Source of the DNA: Pseudarthrobacter albicanus
Lineage (GTDB): Bacteria > Actinomycetota > Actinomycetes > Actinomycetales > Micrococcaceae
Assembly (NCBI RefSeq): GCF_018224015.1
Contig: NZ_JAGPOT010000067.1
Location: 1-39,676, forward strand
Length of the DNA stretch: 39,676 nt
Direction: 5' to 3'
Both the position numbers and the translations under genes were made by a program. Positions 8,290-17,003 of this stretch are shown here, piece after piece. Under the pieces are notes generated by a model that made no database searches, was not told where the DNA came from, and saw nothing but the letters and a program-made list of their open reading frames with translations. The stretch's first letter is position 1. Each line of letters begins with the position of its first letter.

Positions 8290-8979
8290 TCAGGCGATAT
8301 CGACGCCGCCGAACTCCATCTCGGCGACGGCGTCGTCGAGGTCCTCGGCGATCCCCACGGTCAGTCCGCGGAGGACGGTCACCGAGTAGCCGGCCTGGAC
8401 CGCATCCAGTGCCGTTGCCTTCACGCAGTGGTCGGTGGCGATGCCCACGACCACCACGTCCTCCACATCGTGGCTCTGCAGCCAGTCGTCGAGTCCGATC
8501 GCATCCTCGCCGCCGGAGAAATCACTGCCGGCGAAATCGCTGCCGGCGAAGTCGCTGTCCACCCCGGCACCGGCCCCGGCACCGCCGCCCGCCGGGACGG
8601 CCCCCAGCTTACGGTCCCCGGTGGGGACGGCCTCGTCCGGGGCCAGGACCCCCTCGAACCCCGAGTAGGCCGCGGTGAACTGGCCCTTGCGGAAGTAGGC
8701 CTGGATGAACTCCGGATCGAGGTCAGGGTGCAGCTCGGCGCCGCGCGTGCCGGCCACGCAGTGCGGCGGCCAGCTGTCCGCAAAGTCCGGTTCCGCGGAG
8801 AAATGCGCGCCCGGCTCGATGTGCCAGTCCTGGGTGGCCACGACGTGGTCGAACTGGCCGTGGTGGGCGTCGACGTACTCGCTGATGGCTCCGGCCAGGT
8901 CCGCCCCGCCGGCGACGGGCAACGCCCCGCCTTCGCAGAAATCGTTCTGGACGTCAACAATGATCAGGGCCCGGGACAT
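8290..8979 (-). CDS. pncA: Nicotinamidase (pyrazinamidase type)
   Basis: Hydrolyses nicotinamide to nicotinate plus ammonia for NAD salvage. Of the catalytic triad, Asp9 (IIVDVQNDF), Lys98 (YFRKGQ) and Cys185 (GIATDHCVKAT) are all present. Metal ligands Asp51, His53, His59 and His73 fit the known site (TQDWHIEPGAHF, PPHC). At 229 aa it is about 40 residues longer than Mycobacterium PncA. The extra length is a Gly/Ala/Asp-rich insert (residues ~118-160) with GSDFA repeats, encoded by a 15-bp tandem repeat. It overlaps pncB by 1 nt and is co-transcribed with it. Confidence 0.95.
   Translation of the reverse strand: MSRALIIVDVQNDFCEGGALPVAGGADLAGAISEYVDAHHGQFDHVVATQDWHIEPGAHFSAEPDFADSWPPHCVAGTRGAELHPDLDPEFIQAYFRKGQFTAAYSGFEGVLAPDEAVPTGDRKLGAVPAGGGAGAGAGVDSDFAGSDFAGSDFSGGEDAIGLDDWLQSHDVEDVVVVGIATDHCVKATALDAVQAGYSVTVLRGLTVGIAEDLDDAVAEMEFGGVDIA
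8503..8562. repeat. 15-bp tandem repeat inside pncA
   Basis: Units GAAATCACTGCCGGC (8518), GAAATCGCTGCCGGC (8533) and a weaker GAAGTCGCTGTCCAC (8548). They encode the GSDFA repeats in a surface insert. The unit is a multiple of three, so copy changes keep the frame. Confidence 0.7.
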
Positions 8980-10307
8980 CAGTTCTCCTCATAGATGGTG
9001 GGGATGGCCGCCTCGCCGCGCTGCAGCCGGTTGACCACGGCAGGAAGCTCCTTCATGGTCTCCGCATGGCGCTGGCGGGCGCGCAGCACGCCCTCGGGGC
9101 CGGTCCAGCCCGGCAGCAGTTCGCCGTTCTTGATGAACTGCTGCAGCAGCGGACGGTCGTTGCCGTCGTCCTCCGGACGGTGGCCGATCCCGACGATCTC
9201 CTGGGTTGCGGTGCCGCGTTCGTTGAGTTTGCGCAGGGCATACTTGCGGCCGCCCTTGCCGGTCTTGTTCTTGGAGGTCTTGGCCACCGCGATGAACGCG
9301 CCGGCGTCATCGGTGCGGCTGACGAGCTTGTAGACCATGCTCGCCGTCGGCGCCCCGGACCCGGTGACGAGGGACGTGCCGACGCCGTAGGAGTCCACCG
9401 GCGCGGCCTGCAGGGCGGCGATGGCGAATTCGTCGAGGTCGGAGGTCACCACGATCCTGGTGCGCTCGTTTCCGAGCTCGTCCAGCAGCCGGCGGACCCA
9501 CTGCGCCTGGGCGACGAGGTCCCCGGAATCCAGCCGGACGGCGCCGAGTCTGTCCCCGGCGAGTTCGACGGCGGTGCGGACGGCCGCCTCGACGTCGTAC
9601 GTGTCCACCAGCAGCGCCGTTTCCGGGCCGAACGCGGCGATCTGGGCCTCGAACGCCTCGCGTTCGGAGTCGTGGAGCAGGGTGAAGGAGTGGGCGGCCG
9701 TGCCGACGGTTTTCAGCCCGTAGCGCAGCCCGGCCTCGAGGTTGGAGGTGCTGTCGAAACCGGCGATGACGGCGGCGCGGGCAGCGGCGGAGGCCGATTC
9801 CTCGTGCGTGCGGCGCGATCCCATCTCGATGCACGGGCGGCCGCCGGCCGCGGTGATCATGCGGGAGGCCGCCGAGGCGATCGCGCTGTCATGGTTGAGC
9901 ACGGAAAGGACGTAGGTCTCGAGGATGCAGGCCTCGGCGAAGGTGGATTCCACGATCAGGACCGGGGAGTTGGGGAAATAGGCCTCGCCCTCCGGGTAGC
10001 CCCAGACGTCGCCGGAGAAGCTGTAACCGGCAAGGTATTCCAGCGTCTCGTCGTCCACCACGTGCGTCCGGCGCAGGAAATCCAGCTCCTGCGCGCCGAA
10101 GCGGAAGTCAGCAATCCCTTCCAGCAGGCGGCCGGTGCCGCCCACGATCCCGTAGCGGCGGCCGTCCGGCAGGCGCCGGGCGAAGGCCTCGAACACCGAT
10201 TTGCGGTGGGCGGCGCCGGACCGCAGCGCCCCCTGCAGCATGGTCAGTTCGTAGTGATCGGTGTACAGGGACGTGCGGGGGCGGTCCCACCCAGCTGAGG
10301 TACTCAC
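8979..10307 (-). CDS. pncB: Nicotinate phosphoribosyltransferase
   Basis: A 442-aa enzyme joining nicotinate and PRPP to nicotinate mononucleotide, the step after PncA. The N-terminal SLYTDHYELTMLQGAL and the phospho-histidine motif GTAAHSFTLL (His206) are diagnostic; VRLDSGDL is the substrate-binding strand. The start is GTG 10307, 6 nt after a TAGAGT box (leaderless). It forms an operon with pncA and is divergent from clpS, with which it shares the 37-bp promoter region. Confidence 0.95.
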   Translation of the reverse strand: MSTSAGWDRPRTSLYTDHYELTMLQGALRSGAAHRKSVFEAFARRLPDGRRYGIVGGTGRLLEGIADFRFGAQELDFLRRTHVVDDETLEYLAGYSFSGDVWGYPEGEAYFPNSPVLIVESTFAEACILETYVLSVLNHDSAIASAASRMITAAGGRPCIEMGSRRTHEESASAAARAAVIAGFDSTSNLEAGLRYGLKTVGTAAHSFTLLHDSEREAFEAQIAAFGPETALLVDTYDVEAAVRTAVELAGDRLGAVRLDSGDLVAQAQWVRRLLDELGNERTRIVVTSDLDEFAIAALQAAPVDSYGVGTSLVTGSGAPTASMVYKLVSRTDDAGAFIAVAKTSKNKTGKGGRKYALRKLNERGTATQEIVGIGHRPEDDGNDRPLLQQFIKNGELLPGWTGPEGVLRARQRHAETMKELPAVVNRLQRGEAAIPTIYEEN

Positions 10308-10310
10308 AAA

Positions 10311-10338
10311 TTCACTCTAGTGCGCATCCCCATAGAAT
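10311..10338 (+). promoter_or_regulatory. clpS promoter (leaderless)
   Basis: TTCACT (10311-10316), a 16-bp spacer, TAGAAT (10333-10338), then 6 nt to ATG 10345. There is no ribosome site between them. Confidence 0.65.
10314..10319 (-). promoter_or_regulatory. Leaderless -10 box of pncB
   Basis: TAGAGT on the minus strand, 6 nt before GTG 10307. It lies within the spacer of the opposing clpS promoter. Confidence 0.6.
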
Positions 10339-10344
10339 GGACAG

Positions 10345-10713
10345 ATGAGCCTCAGCGTTGCGCTCGGCCCCGACACCCGGGCCGGCACCCAGACCGGAAC
10401 AGCGTCGTCCACGGACGTCTTGACCGCCCCGGACATCCCGTGGAACCTCGTGGTCTGGAATGATCCGGTGAACCTGATGAGCTATGTCAGCTACGTGTTC
10501 CGCAGCTATTTCGGCTATTCGGAGGCCAAGGCCAACAAGCTCATGCTGGAGGTCCACAAGAAGGGCCGCTCCATCGTGGCGCACGGCGGCAAGGAACAGG
10601 TGGAGCAGCACGCCGTGGCCATGCACGGCTACGGCCTCTGGGCCACGGTGGAAAAGGCCACCGGCGGGGACGGCAGCACAGGATCGGGCAAGGGCAAAGG
10701 GAAACGTGGCTAA
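10345..10713 (+). CDS. clpS: ATP-dependent Clp protease adaptor ClpS
   Basis: A 122-aa adaptor that delivers N-degron substrates to ClpAP/ClpCP. The ClpS core reads WNLVVWNDPVNLMSYVSYVF, then YFGYSEAKANKLMLEVHKKGRSIV, and ends near AMHGYGLWATVE. An N-terminal ~30-residue extension and a Gly/Lys-rich tail are disordered. The DUF2017 gene starts inside its last codons (8-nt overlap), the usual pairing in actinobacteria. Confidence 0.95.
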   Translation: MSLSVALGPDTRAGTQTGTASSTDVLTAPDIPWNLVVWNDPVNLMSYVSYVFRSYFGYSEAKANKLMLEVHKKGRSIVAHGGKEQVEQHAVAMHGYGLWATVEKATGGDGSTGSGKGKGKRG

Positions 10714-11272
10714 GGCATTCAAGTACGGGCGCAAGGGCATCACCGGGCAGCTGGAGCCGGCCGAGCGGGAACTGCTGCGCAGCCTCTTCGATGACGTCAT
10801 CTCCATGCTGGAGCCGGATATGCGGGTCAACGAGGACCCCCTGGCCGCGCTGGTCGGGCTCGACATGCAGGCCCGCGAACCCACGGACCGCGCCCTGCGC
10901 CGGCTCCTGCCGAACGTGATGAAGAACGACGCCGAGGCCTCCCTGGAGTTCCGCCGGCTCACCGAGCGCTCGCTGCGGGAGAGCAAGGTCGGCGCGCTGA
11001 AGGCCGCCGCGCTGGGCCTGGACAAGGACGAGCTGGTGCTGACACCGGCCGATGCCCGGCACTGGTCCACCGCCCTGAACGACGTCCGGCTGGTGCTGGC
11101 CGAGCGCCTCGACATCCGCGACGACGCGGACGCCGGGCATGTCCACCTGATGCAGGACTGGTCCCAGGCCGAGGACGTGGAGAGCTACCTGGCCCTGGTC
11201 TACAACTTCACCACCTGGCTGCAGGAATCCCTGGTCCAGGCGATGCTGCACTCGCTCGAACCGCGCCGCTGA
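10706..11272 (+). CDS. DUF2017 family protein
   Basis: A 188-aa, mostly helical, acidic cytoplasmic protein. The start is GTG 10706 (MAKAFKYGRKGITGQLEPAERELLRSLF in the first residues), overlapping clpS by 8 nt. The family occurs next to clpS across actinobacteria, but its role is not known to me; a link to Clp proteolysis is only inferred from context. No catalytic motif or membrane segment is seen. Confidence 0.85.
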   Translation: MAKAFKYGRKGITGQLEPAERELLRSLFDDVISMLEPDMRVNEDPLAALVGLDMQAREPTDRALRRLLPNVMKNDAEASLEFRRLTERSLRESKVGALKAAALGLDKDELVLTPADARHWSTALNDVRLVLAERLDIRDDADAGHVHLMQDWSQAEDVESYLALVYNFTTWLQESLVQAMLHSLEPRR

Positions 11273-11426
11273 GCACGCGCCAGCCGGCCGCCGGACGGCA
11301 GCCGACTGCCAACCGGGCACCGGTCCGGTGGGCCGGGCCGCGGGCAGGCGTGTGACAAATTAGACATGAGTCGGACGCCACAATGTGATGGCCGCACCCC
11401 CGGCTAAGCCCTATCCTCGAATAATC

Positions 11427-12485
11427 ATGACTTCAGCATCGAGCATGGATCCGGCAGCGGGAGCTGTTGCGGACTCCCCAGCGAGCAGCACCGCAGTCCG
11501 CCACCCGGAATCGACGACGCCGATGGGATCGCGGCCCATCGGGGTCTTCGATTCAGGCGTCGGCGGCCTCACCGTGGCACGGTCCATCATCGACCAGCTG
11601 CCCAACGAGGCCATCCTGTACGTGGGCGACACGGCCCACGGCCCGTACGGGCCCCTGCCCATCGCCGAAGTCCGTGCCAACGCCCTCGGCGTGATGGACG
11701 AGCTGGTGGATTCCGGCGTGAAGCTGCTGACCATCGCCTGCAACACCGCCTCCGCCGCCGTGCTGCGTGACGCCCGGGAACGGTACACGGCCCGTTACGG
11801 GATTCCCGTGATCGAAGTGATCCAGCCGGCCGTCCGGCGTGCCGTCGCGGCCACCCGCAGCGGCCGCGTCGGTGTCATCGGCACCTCGGCCACGATCGGC
11901 TCCCGGGCCTACGAGGACACCTTCGCGGCCGCCCCGGACCTGGCGATCACCTCCGTGGCGTGCCCGGCCTTCGTGCCCTATGTCGAGGCAGGGATCACCA
12001 CCGGTCCGGAACTGCTCGCCGTCGCCCGCGAATACCTCGGACCGCTCAAGGCGGCCGGCGTGGACACCGTGGTGCTGGGCTGCACCCACTACCCGCTGCT
12101 GACCGGCGTGATCTCTTTCGTCCTGGGGGAGGAGGTCACCCTCGTCTCCAGCGCCGAGGAGACAGCCAAGGACGTCTACCGTGCCCTGGCTTCCCGCGGC
12201 CTGGAACGGATGGACGCCGCGGCGCCGGAGCACAGCTTCATCGCCACCGGGGACGCCGCGCAGTTCGAGGCCCTTGCCCGCCGCTTCCTGGGCCCGGAGG
12301 TCCTCAGCGTGCGCCACGTGGACCACGTGGCGGCCCAGTACCCCACGGGCAGCCTTGCCCGGATCACCCCGGAAATGATCGCCGCCGCGCGGGCCGGCAC
12401 GGGACGCCCGCGGATCTCCAACTTCGTGGCGACTTCCTCCCTCCCTTCCGGCGCCTCCTCCCTGCGGGGGAGGACCGGCCCGTGA
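11427..12485 (+). CDS. murI: Glutamate racemase
   Basis: Interconverts L- and D-glutamate to supply D-Glu for peptidoglycan. The core starts at [18 protein letters not shown]. Catalytic cysteines are in IACNTASAA (Cys105) and GCTHYPLL (Cys219), numbered from ATG 11427. At 352 aa it is long: about 35 Ser/Ala/Pro-rich residues precede the core, so ATG 11523 (MGSRPIGVF) is an alternative start. A TATCCT box lies 9 nt before ATG 11427. It overlaps the next gene by 4 nt (GTGA). Confidence 0.95.
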   Translation: MTSASSMDPAAGAVADSPASSTAVRHPESTTPMGSRPIGVFDSGVGGLTVARSIIDQLPNEAILYVGDTAHGPYGPLPIAEVRANALGVMDELVDSGVKLLTIACNTASAAVLRDARERYTARYGIPVIEVIQPAVRRAVAATRSGRVGVIGTSATIGSRAYEDTFAAAPDLAITSVACPAFVPYVEAGITTGPELLAVAREYLGPLKAAGVDTVVLGCTHYPLLTGVISFVLGEEVTLVSSAEETAKDVYRALASRGLERMDAAAPEHSFIATGDAAQFEALARRFLGPEVLSVRHVDHVAAQYPTGSLARITPEMIAAARAGTGRPRISNFVATSSLPSGASSLRGRTGP

Positions 12486-13279
12486 AGCTGACCATCGTTG
12501 GCTGTACCGGATCCTTTCCGGGACCCGGCTCGCCGGCGTCGTGCTACCTGCTGACCGCCAACGACGGCGAACGGGACTGGAAAATCGTCCTGGACCTGGG
12601 CAGCGGCGCGCTCGGCGCCATCCAGCGGTACACGGACCTGGAAGACATCGATGCGATCTTCCTGACCCATCTGCATCCGGACCACTGCATGGACCTGTGC
12701 GGACTCCACGTCGCGGTGCGCTGGAAGCCGGGCGGCTGGGGCAGGGGCCGGATCCCCGTGTGGGGACCGGCCGCAACGGCTGACCGGATGGCCACCGCGT
12801 ACGGCCTGGACCGCGACCCGGGCATGCACGAGGAGTTCGACTTCAGCAACTGGGCCGAGCGCGCCCCCGTGGCCCTGGGCCCGTTCACCGTGACCCCGTA
12901 CGCGGTGAACCATCCGGTGGAGGAGGCCTACGCGCTCCGCGTCGAGGTCACCGAACCGGCCAAGGACGGCACGCCCGTAACCCGCGTCCTGAGCTATTCG
13001 GGGGACACCGACTCCTGCGGCGGCCTGGAGGACGCCGCCCGGAACGCCGATCTGTTCCTCTGTGAGGCGGCCTTCGAGGAGGGCCGCGACGACGGCATCA
13101 AGGACGTCCACCTGACCGGCAAACGGGCCGGGGAAGCCGCCGAGGCCGCCGGCGCCCGGCGGCTGCTGCTGACCCATATCCCGGTGTGGACCTCGCCGAC
13201 GACGGTCATGGCCGAGGCCAAGGACGTCTTCAGCCGGGACGTCGCCGTCGCCGTGGCCGGCGTGCATTACACCGTCTGA
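12482..13279 (+). CDS. MBL-fold metallo-hydrolase
   Basis: A 265-aa beta-lactamase-fold hydrolase of the RNase Z/arylsulfatase-like group. The metal motif is THLHPDH (His63, His65, Asp67, His68); later ligands are in YSGDTDSC and LLTHIPVW. The start is GTG 12482, overlapping the murI stop. The substrate is unknown. The conserved chain murI - MBL - rph - rdgB is common in actinobacteria, and a phosphodiesterase role is possible. No signal peptide, so cytoplasmic. Confidence 0.9.
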   Translation: MKLTIVGCTGSFPGPGSPASCYLLTANDGERDWKIVLDLGSGALGAIQRYTDLEDIDAIFLTHLHPDHCMDLCGLHVAVRWKPGGWGRGRIPVWGPAATADRMATAYGLDRDPGMHEEFDFSNWAERAPVALGPFTVTPYAVNHPVEEAYALRVEVTEPAKDGTPVTRVLSYSGDTDSCGGLEDAARNADLFLCEAAFEEGRDDGIKDVHLTGKRAGEAAEAAGARRLLLTHIPVWTSPTTVMAEAKDVFSRDVAVAVAGVHYTV

Positions 13280-13326
13280 ACCGCCGTCCGGGCCGCCGCG
13301 CTTCCCCGGTAAGGCCCCACCGCACC

Positions 13327-13486
13327 CTCCCTCACCTTTCGCAGGAAAACCGCCGATCCTCCCTCACATTTGGCAGGAAAAACTCAAACGCTCCCTCACG
13401 CGATGTGCGGGAGCGTCCGTCATCAGGCAGCATGATCTGCGGCAGCGTCGGGTGAAAACGTGCAGGATCTGCGGGAGCGTCGGGTG
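13327..13486. repeat. Intergenic repeat array with a 32-bp period
   Basis: CTCCCTCAC recurs at 13327, 13359 and 13391, each 32 bp apart. A different motif of the form GAT(C/G)TGCGG(G/C)AGCGTC recurs at 13402, 13434 and 13466, also 32 bp apart. The second motif is roughly the reverse complement of the first, and the two meet in a hairpin, CGCTCCCTCAC-GCGAT-GTGCGGGAGCG (13389-13415, one mismatch). It fills most of the 284-bp gap between the MBL gene and rph. It is not CRISPR: there is no constant repeat with unique spacers. Confidence 0.75.
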
Positions 13487-13551
13487 GGTGAGAGCAGGCG
13501 GCGCTCGGGCTTGCGCACCGCAGCCCGCGCCGGGGCACCGCGCCAAGTCGA

Positions 13552-13557
13552 TAAGCT
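13552..13557 (+). promoter_or_regulatory. Leaderless -10 box of rph
   Basis: TAAGCT, 6 nt (AAAGGC) before ATG 13564. The spacer also resembles a weak ribosome site. Confidence 0.5.
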
Positions 13558-13563
13558 AAAGGC

Positions 13564-14322
13564 ATGACTTCCGAAGCCCTTACTGCCCCCGTCATCCGCG
13601 CCGATGGCCGCACCCCGGACCAGCTCCGGCCGATCAGCATCACCCGCGGCTGGTCCAACCAGGCCGAAGGCTCGGCCCTGATCGAATTCGGCAACACCCG
13701 GGTGCTGTGCACGGCTTCCCTGACTGCGGGCGTCCCGCGCTGGCTCAAGGGCGAGGGCCGCGGCTGGGTGACGGCCGAATACGCCATGCTTCCCCGTGCC
13801 ACCAACACCCGTTCGGACCGCGAGTCCGTCAAGGGCAGGATCGGCGGCCGGACCCACGAGATTTCCCGGCTGATCGGCCGTTCGCTGCGCTCCATCATCG
13901 ACACCAAGGCCTTGGGCGAGATCACGATCGTGCTGGACTGCGATGTCCTGCAGGCCGACGGCGGCACCCGCACCGCTGCCATCACCGGCGCCTACGTGGC
14001 GCTTGCCGAGGCCATCCGCTTCGCCCGTGAAAACAAGATGCTCGCCCGCAACGCCCAGCCGCTCATCGACACCATCTCCGCCATCTCCGTCGGCATCATC
14101 GACGGCATCCCGATGCTGGACCTGCCGTATGTCGAGGACGTCCGGGCCGAGACCGACATGAACGTTGTGGTCACAGGCTCCGGAAAGTTCGTCGAGGTCC
14201 AGGGCACCGCCGAGGGCGCCCCCTTCGACCGCGACGAGCTGAACAAGCTGCTGGACCTGGCCCTGCTGGGCACGGAGCAGCTCGCCGCCATCCAGCGCGA
14301 GACCCTGGCGGAGGCGCCGTGA
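13564..14322 (+). CDS. rph: Ribonuclease PH
   Basis: A 252-aa phosphorolytic 3'-5' exoribonuclease that trims tRNA 3' ends. Recognisable blocks are [69 protein letters not shown] and [19 protein letters not shown]. The length is normal and the motifs complete. It overlaps rdgB by 4 nt (GTGA). Confidence 0.96.
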   Translation: MTSEALTAPVIRADGRTPDQLRPISITRGWSNQAEGSALIEFGNTRVLCTASLTAGVPRWLKGEGRGWVTAEYAMLPRATNTRSDRESVKGRIGGRTHEISRLIGRSLRSIIDTKALGEITIVLDCDVLQADGGTRTAAITGAYVALAEAIRFARENKMLARNAQPLIDTISAISVGIIDGIPMLDLPYVEDVRAETDMNVVVTGSGKFVEVQGTAEGAPFDRDELNKLLDLALLGTEQLAAIQRETLAEAP

Positions 14323-14969
14323 CAGGAGGCGGTCCCGCGCCGGTGCTGGTCCTGGCCACGCACAACCAGGGCAAGCTCCGCGAACTCCGTGAACTGCTGC
14401 GCGGACAGGTGCCCGGGCTCGACGTCGACACGCAGGTGGTGGACGCGTCCGCCGTCGGCGCCCCCGACGTAGCCGAGACCGGCGTGACCTTCGCCGAAAA
14501 CTCGCTGCTGAAGGCGCGGGCCGTCGCGCAGGCCACCGGGCTCGTGGCGATCGCCGACGACTCCGGGCTCTCCGTGGATGTGCTGGGCGGCGCGCCCGGA
14601 ATCTTTTCGGCGCGCTGGTCAGGCAGGCATGGCGACGACGCCGCGAACCTGCAACTGCTGCTGGCCCAGCTCGCCGATGTGCCGGACGCGTACCGCGGTG
14701 CCGCCTTCGTCTGCGCCGCCGCGCTGGCCGTGCCTGGCCCGTCCGCCGGGCAGGGGCGGGAGGTCGTCGAATACGGCCAGCTCGAGGGCACGCTCCTGCG
14801 CGAACCGCGCGGCGAGGGAGGGTTCGGCTACGACCCCGTGCTCCAGCCGAGCGGCCTGGACCGCAGCTGCGCGGAACTGAGCTCCGAGGAGAAGAACGCC
14901 ATCAGCCACCGCGGCCAGGCATTCCGGGCACTGCTGCCGGCCATCGTGGAGGCCCTGGCAGGGAGATAA
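14319..14969 (+). CDS. rdgB: Non-canonical purine NTP pyrophosphatase (RdgB/HAM1)
   Basis: A 216-aa enzyme hydrolysing dITP, ITP and XTP to monophosphates. Motifs: [17 protein letters not shown] (N-terminal substrate loop), [45 protein letters not shown] and [11 protein letters not shown]. The start GTG 14319 overlaps rph. The 3' end is followed by a 12-bp hairpin shared with the convergent dedA gene. Confidence 0.95.
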   Translation: MTGGGPAPVLVLATHNQGKLRELRELLRGQVPGLDVDTQVVDASAVGAPDVAETGVTFAENSLLKARAVAQATGLVAIADDSGLSVDVLGGAPGIFSARWSGRHGDDAANLQLLLAQLADVPDAYRGAAFVCAAALAVPGPSAGQGREVVEYGQLEGTLLREPRGEGGFGYDPVLQPSGLDRSCAELSSEEKNAISHRGQAFRALLPAIVEALAGR

Positions 14970-14993
14970 CCCCGGCATCCGGTCGTTAACCGA

Positions 14994-15020
14994 GGAAGGC
15001 GCCCCACCGGGGCGCCTTCC
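14994..15020. terminator. Hairpin between convergent rdgB and DedA gene
   Basis: The arms GGAAGGCGCCCC (14994-15005) and GGGGCGCCTTCC (15009-15020) pair perfectly around a 3-nt loop. The site is between two converging genes (stops at 14969 and 15054), so it can act on both strands. No T-tract. Confidence 0.7.
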
Positions 15021-15053
15021 GTCAGTGCCATGGATGTGCCGCTGCCGGTGGAG

Positions 15054-15833
15054 TTACGGCCTCTTGCGTTCTTCCTCGGGCTCGTGCTCTTCGATGAATT
15101 CCGACACCGCCTCGGTGCCCGTCTGCTCGGCCTTGCGCTTGGCGATGAAGCCGCGGATGACCTCGATGCCGATCGGGATGACCGAGACCAGGACGATGGC
15201 GATGAAGATGATGTCGATGTTCTTTCCGACCCAGTCGTACTGTCCAAGCCACGCGCCAAGAAGCGTGACGCCGCCGCCCCAGAGGACTGCGCCGATGACG
15301 TTGAACAGGAAGAACTTGCGCTTGTCCATCCGGGCGACCCCCACGATCACGGGGACAAAGGTGCGGATGATGGGGACGAAGCGGGCCAGGATCAGGGCCT
15401 TGCCGCCGTGCTTCTCGAAGAAGGCGTGGGCGCTTTCGACGTTTTCGCGCTTGAAGAGCCTGGAATCCGGCCGCTTGAAGATCGCCGGGCCGGCCTTGGA
15501 ACCGATGAGGTAGCCAGCCTGGTTGCCGAGGACGGCTGCCACGATGATCAACGCGCACATCCCCCAGAGATTGAACTTGATGGCGCCCGTTGAGACCAGC
15601 AGCCCGGCGGTGAACAGCATGGAGTCACCGGGGAGGAAGAAGCCGACGAGCAGGCCCGTCTCGGCGAAAATGATGCCGCAGACAACCAGTACCACCCAGG
15701 GGCCAAGTGGGGAGTCGCGGAGGAAGACGTCCGGGTTGAGCCAGTCGGGCAGGAAGGAGGCCAGGTGCGGCTGCACCGGTCCGGCGCCCCCGATTGTGGA
15801 CACGGCAAAGTCGCTCATCGCTAAAAGGTTCAC
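15054..15833 (-). CDS. DedA/SNARE-associated family membrane protein
   Basis: A 259-aa inner-membrane protein of the DedA superfamily (half-transporters thought to flip lipids such as undecaprenyl phosphate). Core motifs are ETGLLVGFFLPGDSMLFTAG (residues ~58-77), GNQAGYLIGSKAG, and the basic HGGKALILARFVPIIRTFVPVIVG block in two lines. The C-terminal 40 residues are charged and cytoplasmic. I chose GTG 15833 because a TACCCT box lies exactly 6 nt before it; ATG 15818 is the alternative. Confidence 0.9.
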   Translation of the reverse strand: MNLLAMSDFAVSTIGGAGPVQPHLASFLPDWLNPDVFLRDSPLGPWVVLVVCGIIFAETGLLVGFFLPGDSMLFTAGLLVSTGAIKFNLWGMCALIIVAAVLGNQAGYLIGSKAGPAIFKRPDSRLFKRENVESAHAFFEKHGGKALILARFVPIIRTFVPVIVGVARMDKRKFFLFNVIGAVLWGGGVTLLGAWLGQYDWVGKNIDIIFIAIVLVSVIPIGIEVIRGFIAKRKAEQTGTEAVSEFIEEHEPEEERKRP

Positions 15834-15839
15834 CCGTTA

Positions 15840-15845
15840 AGGGTA
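15840..15845 (-). promoter_or_regulatory. Leaderless -10 box of the DedA gene
   Basis: TACCCT on the minus strand, 6 nt (TAACGG) before GTG 15833. Confidence 0.5.
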
Positions 15846-15953
15846 CTTGACGGCCGACGTCGGGCACCCCGCCGACGGCACCCCGCCGACGGCAGGCGCC
15901 GCCGGCGGCAGGCGGGCACGTCGCCGGTGTGCGGGCGTGCGGCGATCCGGCGG

Positions 15954-15959
15954 TAAAGT
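15954..15959 (+). promoter_or_regulatory. Leaderless -10 box of the exonuclease gene
   Basis: TAAAGT, 6 nt (TGGGCC) before GTG 15966. No Shine-Dalgarno site. Confidence 0.5.
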
Positions 15960-15965
15960 TGGGCC

Positions 15966-16979
15966 GTGGGTTTGGACTTTACGGCGATCGACTTTGAGAC
16001 CGCGAACGGCTTCCGCGGTTCACCGTGCGCTGTTGGCCTGAGCAAGGTCCGCGGCGGCGTCGTGGTCGAGGAGGCATCCTGGCTCATGCGGCCGCCGGAA
16101 AACCACGACCGCTTCGACCACCACAACGTGCGGATCCACGGCATCCGGCCGGAGCAGGTGGCCGGGCTGCCGCGGTTCGGCGAGCTGTTCCCGGAGATCG
16201 GGGCCTTCATCGGCGGCGACGTGCTGGCCGCCCACAACGCCGCCTTCGACCTCGGCGTGATCCGCTCGGGCCTGGAAGTCTCCGGCCTGCCCGGCCCCGC
16301 CTATGACTACGTGTGCACCGTGATGCTGTCCCGGCGCTGCTACTCGCTCGTCTCCAACTCCCTGCCGTACGCGGCCGAGGAAGCGGGCGTCCCGCTGCTC
16401 AACCACCACGATGCGGCCGAGGACGCCAGGGCGTGCGCCGGGATCCTGATCGACATCGCCGCCCGCAACGGCGCCGGCAGCATCGCCGAACTGTTCCTGT
16501 CCCTGGGGCTCACGGTGTCCCGCCAGCCGGCCTTCGATCCGCTGCGCGACCCGCTCTCCAAGCCCTCACGGTCCGCCCTCGATGCGCTTGCCGCCGGCGT
16601 CGCTGCTCCCGCGGGCCGCGCGTTCCAGCCAGGCTGGCCGGAAGAGGGCGCCAACCCGGCGCCCAACGCCGCCGCCGCTCCGGACCACCCCCTGTACGGG
16701 CAGACGGTCGTGTTCACCGGGGAGCTGGCGATTCCGCGGCCCGAGGCGAAGATCCGCTCCGCTGAGCTCGGCGCCAGGCCGGAAAGCCGGGTCACGGCCC
16801 GCACCACGGTGCTGGTGGTGGGGGACGGGTTCGTGGCTGCGGACCTGCGCTCGGGCCGGCTCACCGGCAAGGCGCGCCGCGTCCTGGAGCTGCACGAGCG
16901 CGGGCGCCGGATTGAGGTCCTGTCCGAAGGCGAATTCCTGCAGATGCTGGGAGGCCACCTGGCCGCCGCCCTGGCCTGA
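15966..16979 (+). CDS. DEDDh 3'-5' exonuclease with C-terminal BRCT domain
   Basis: A 337-aa protein. Residues 1-170 are a DnaQ-like exonuclease: Exo I FTAIDFETA (Asp9, Glu11), Exo II HNAAFDLGV, and Exo III HHDAAEDARACA with the catalytic His. Residues ~240-330 are a BRCT domain (GQTVVFTGELAIPRPEAKIRS... TTVLVVGD...ARRVLELHERGRRIEVLSEGEF). Enzymes of this make-up resemble a stand-alone proofreading or repair nuclease. The start is GTG 15966, leaderless. A decayed second copy of its 3' end lies at 17614-17732. Confidence 0.9.
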   Translation: MGLDFTAIDFETANGFRGSPCAVGLSKVRGGVVVEEASWLMRPPENHDRFDHHNVRIHGIRPEQVAGLPRFGELFPEIGAFIGGDVLAAHNAAFDLGVIRSGLEVSGLPGPAYDYVCTVMLSRRCYSLVSNSLPYAAEEAGVPLLNHHDAAEDARACAGILIDIAARNGAGSIAELFLSLGLTVSRQPAFDPLRDPLSKPSRSALDALAAGVAAPAGRAFQPGWPEEGANPAPNAAAAPDHPLYGQTVVFTGELAIPRPEAKIRSAELGARPESRVTARTTVLVVGDGFVAADLRSGRLTGKARRVLELHERGRRIEVLSEGEFLQMLGGHLAAALA

Positions 16980-17003
16980 GCCGCCCGGCGGGACCACCGG
17001 CGG

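Noticed and set aside
13327..13486. CRISPR array
   Set aside because: Units are diverged and adjacent, with no constant repeat alternating with unique spacers, and no cas genes are nearby.
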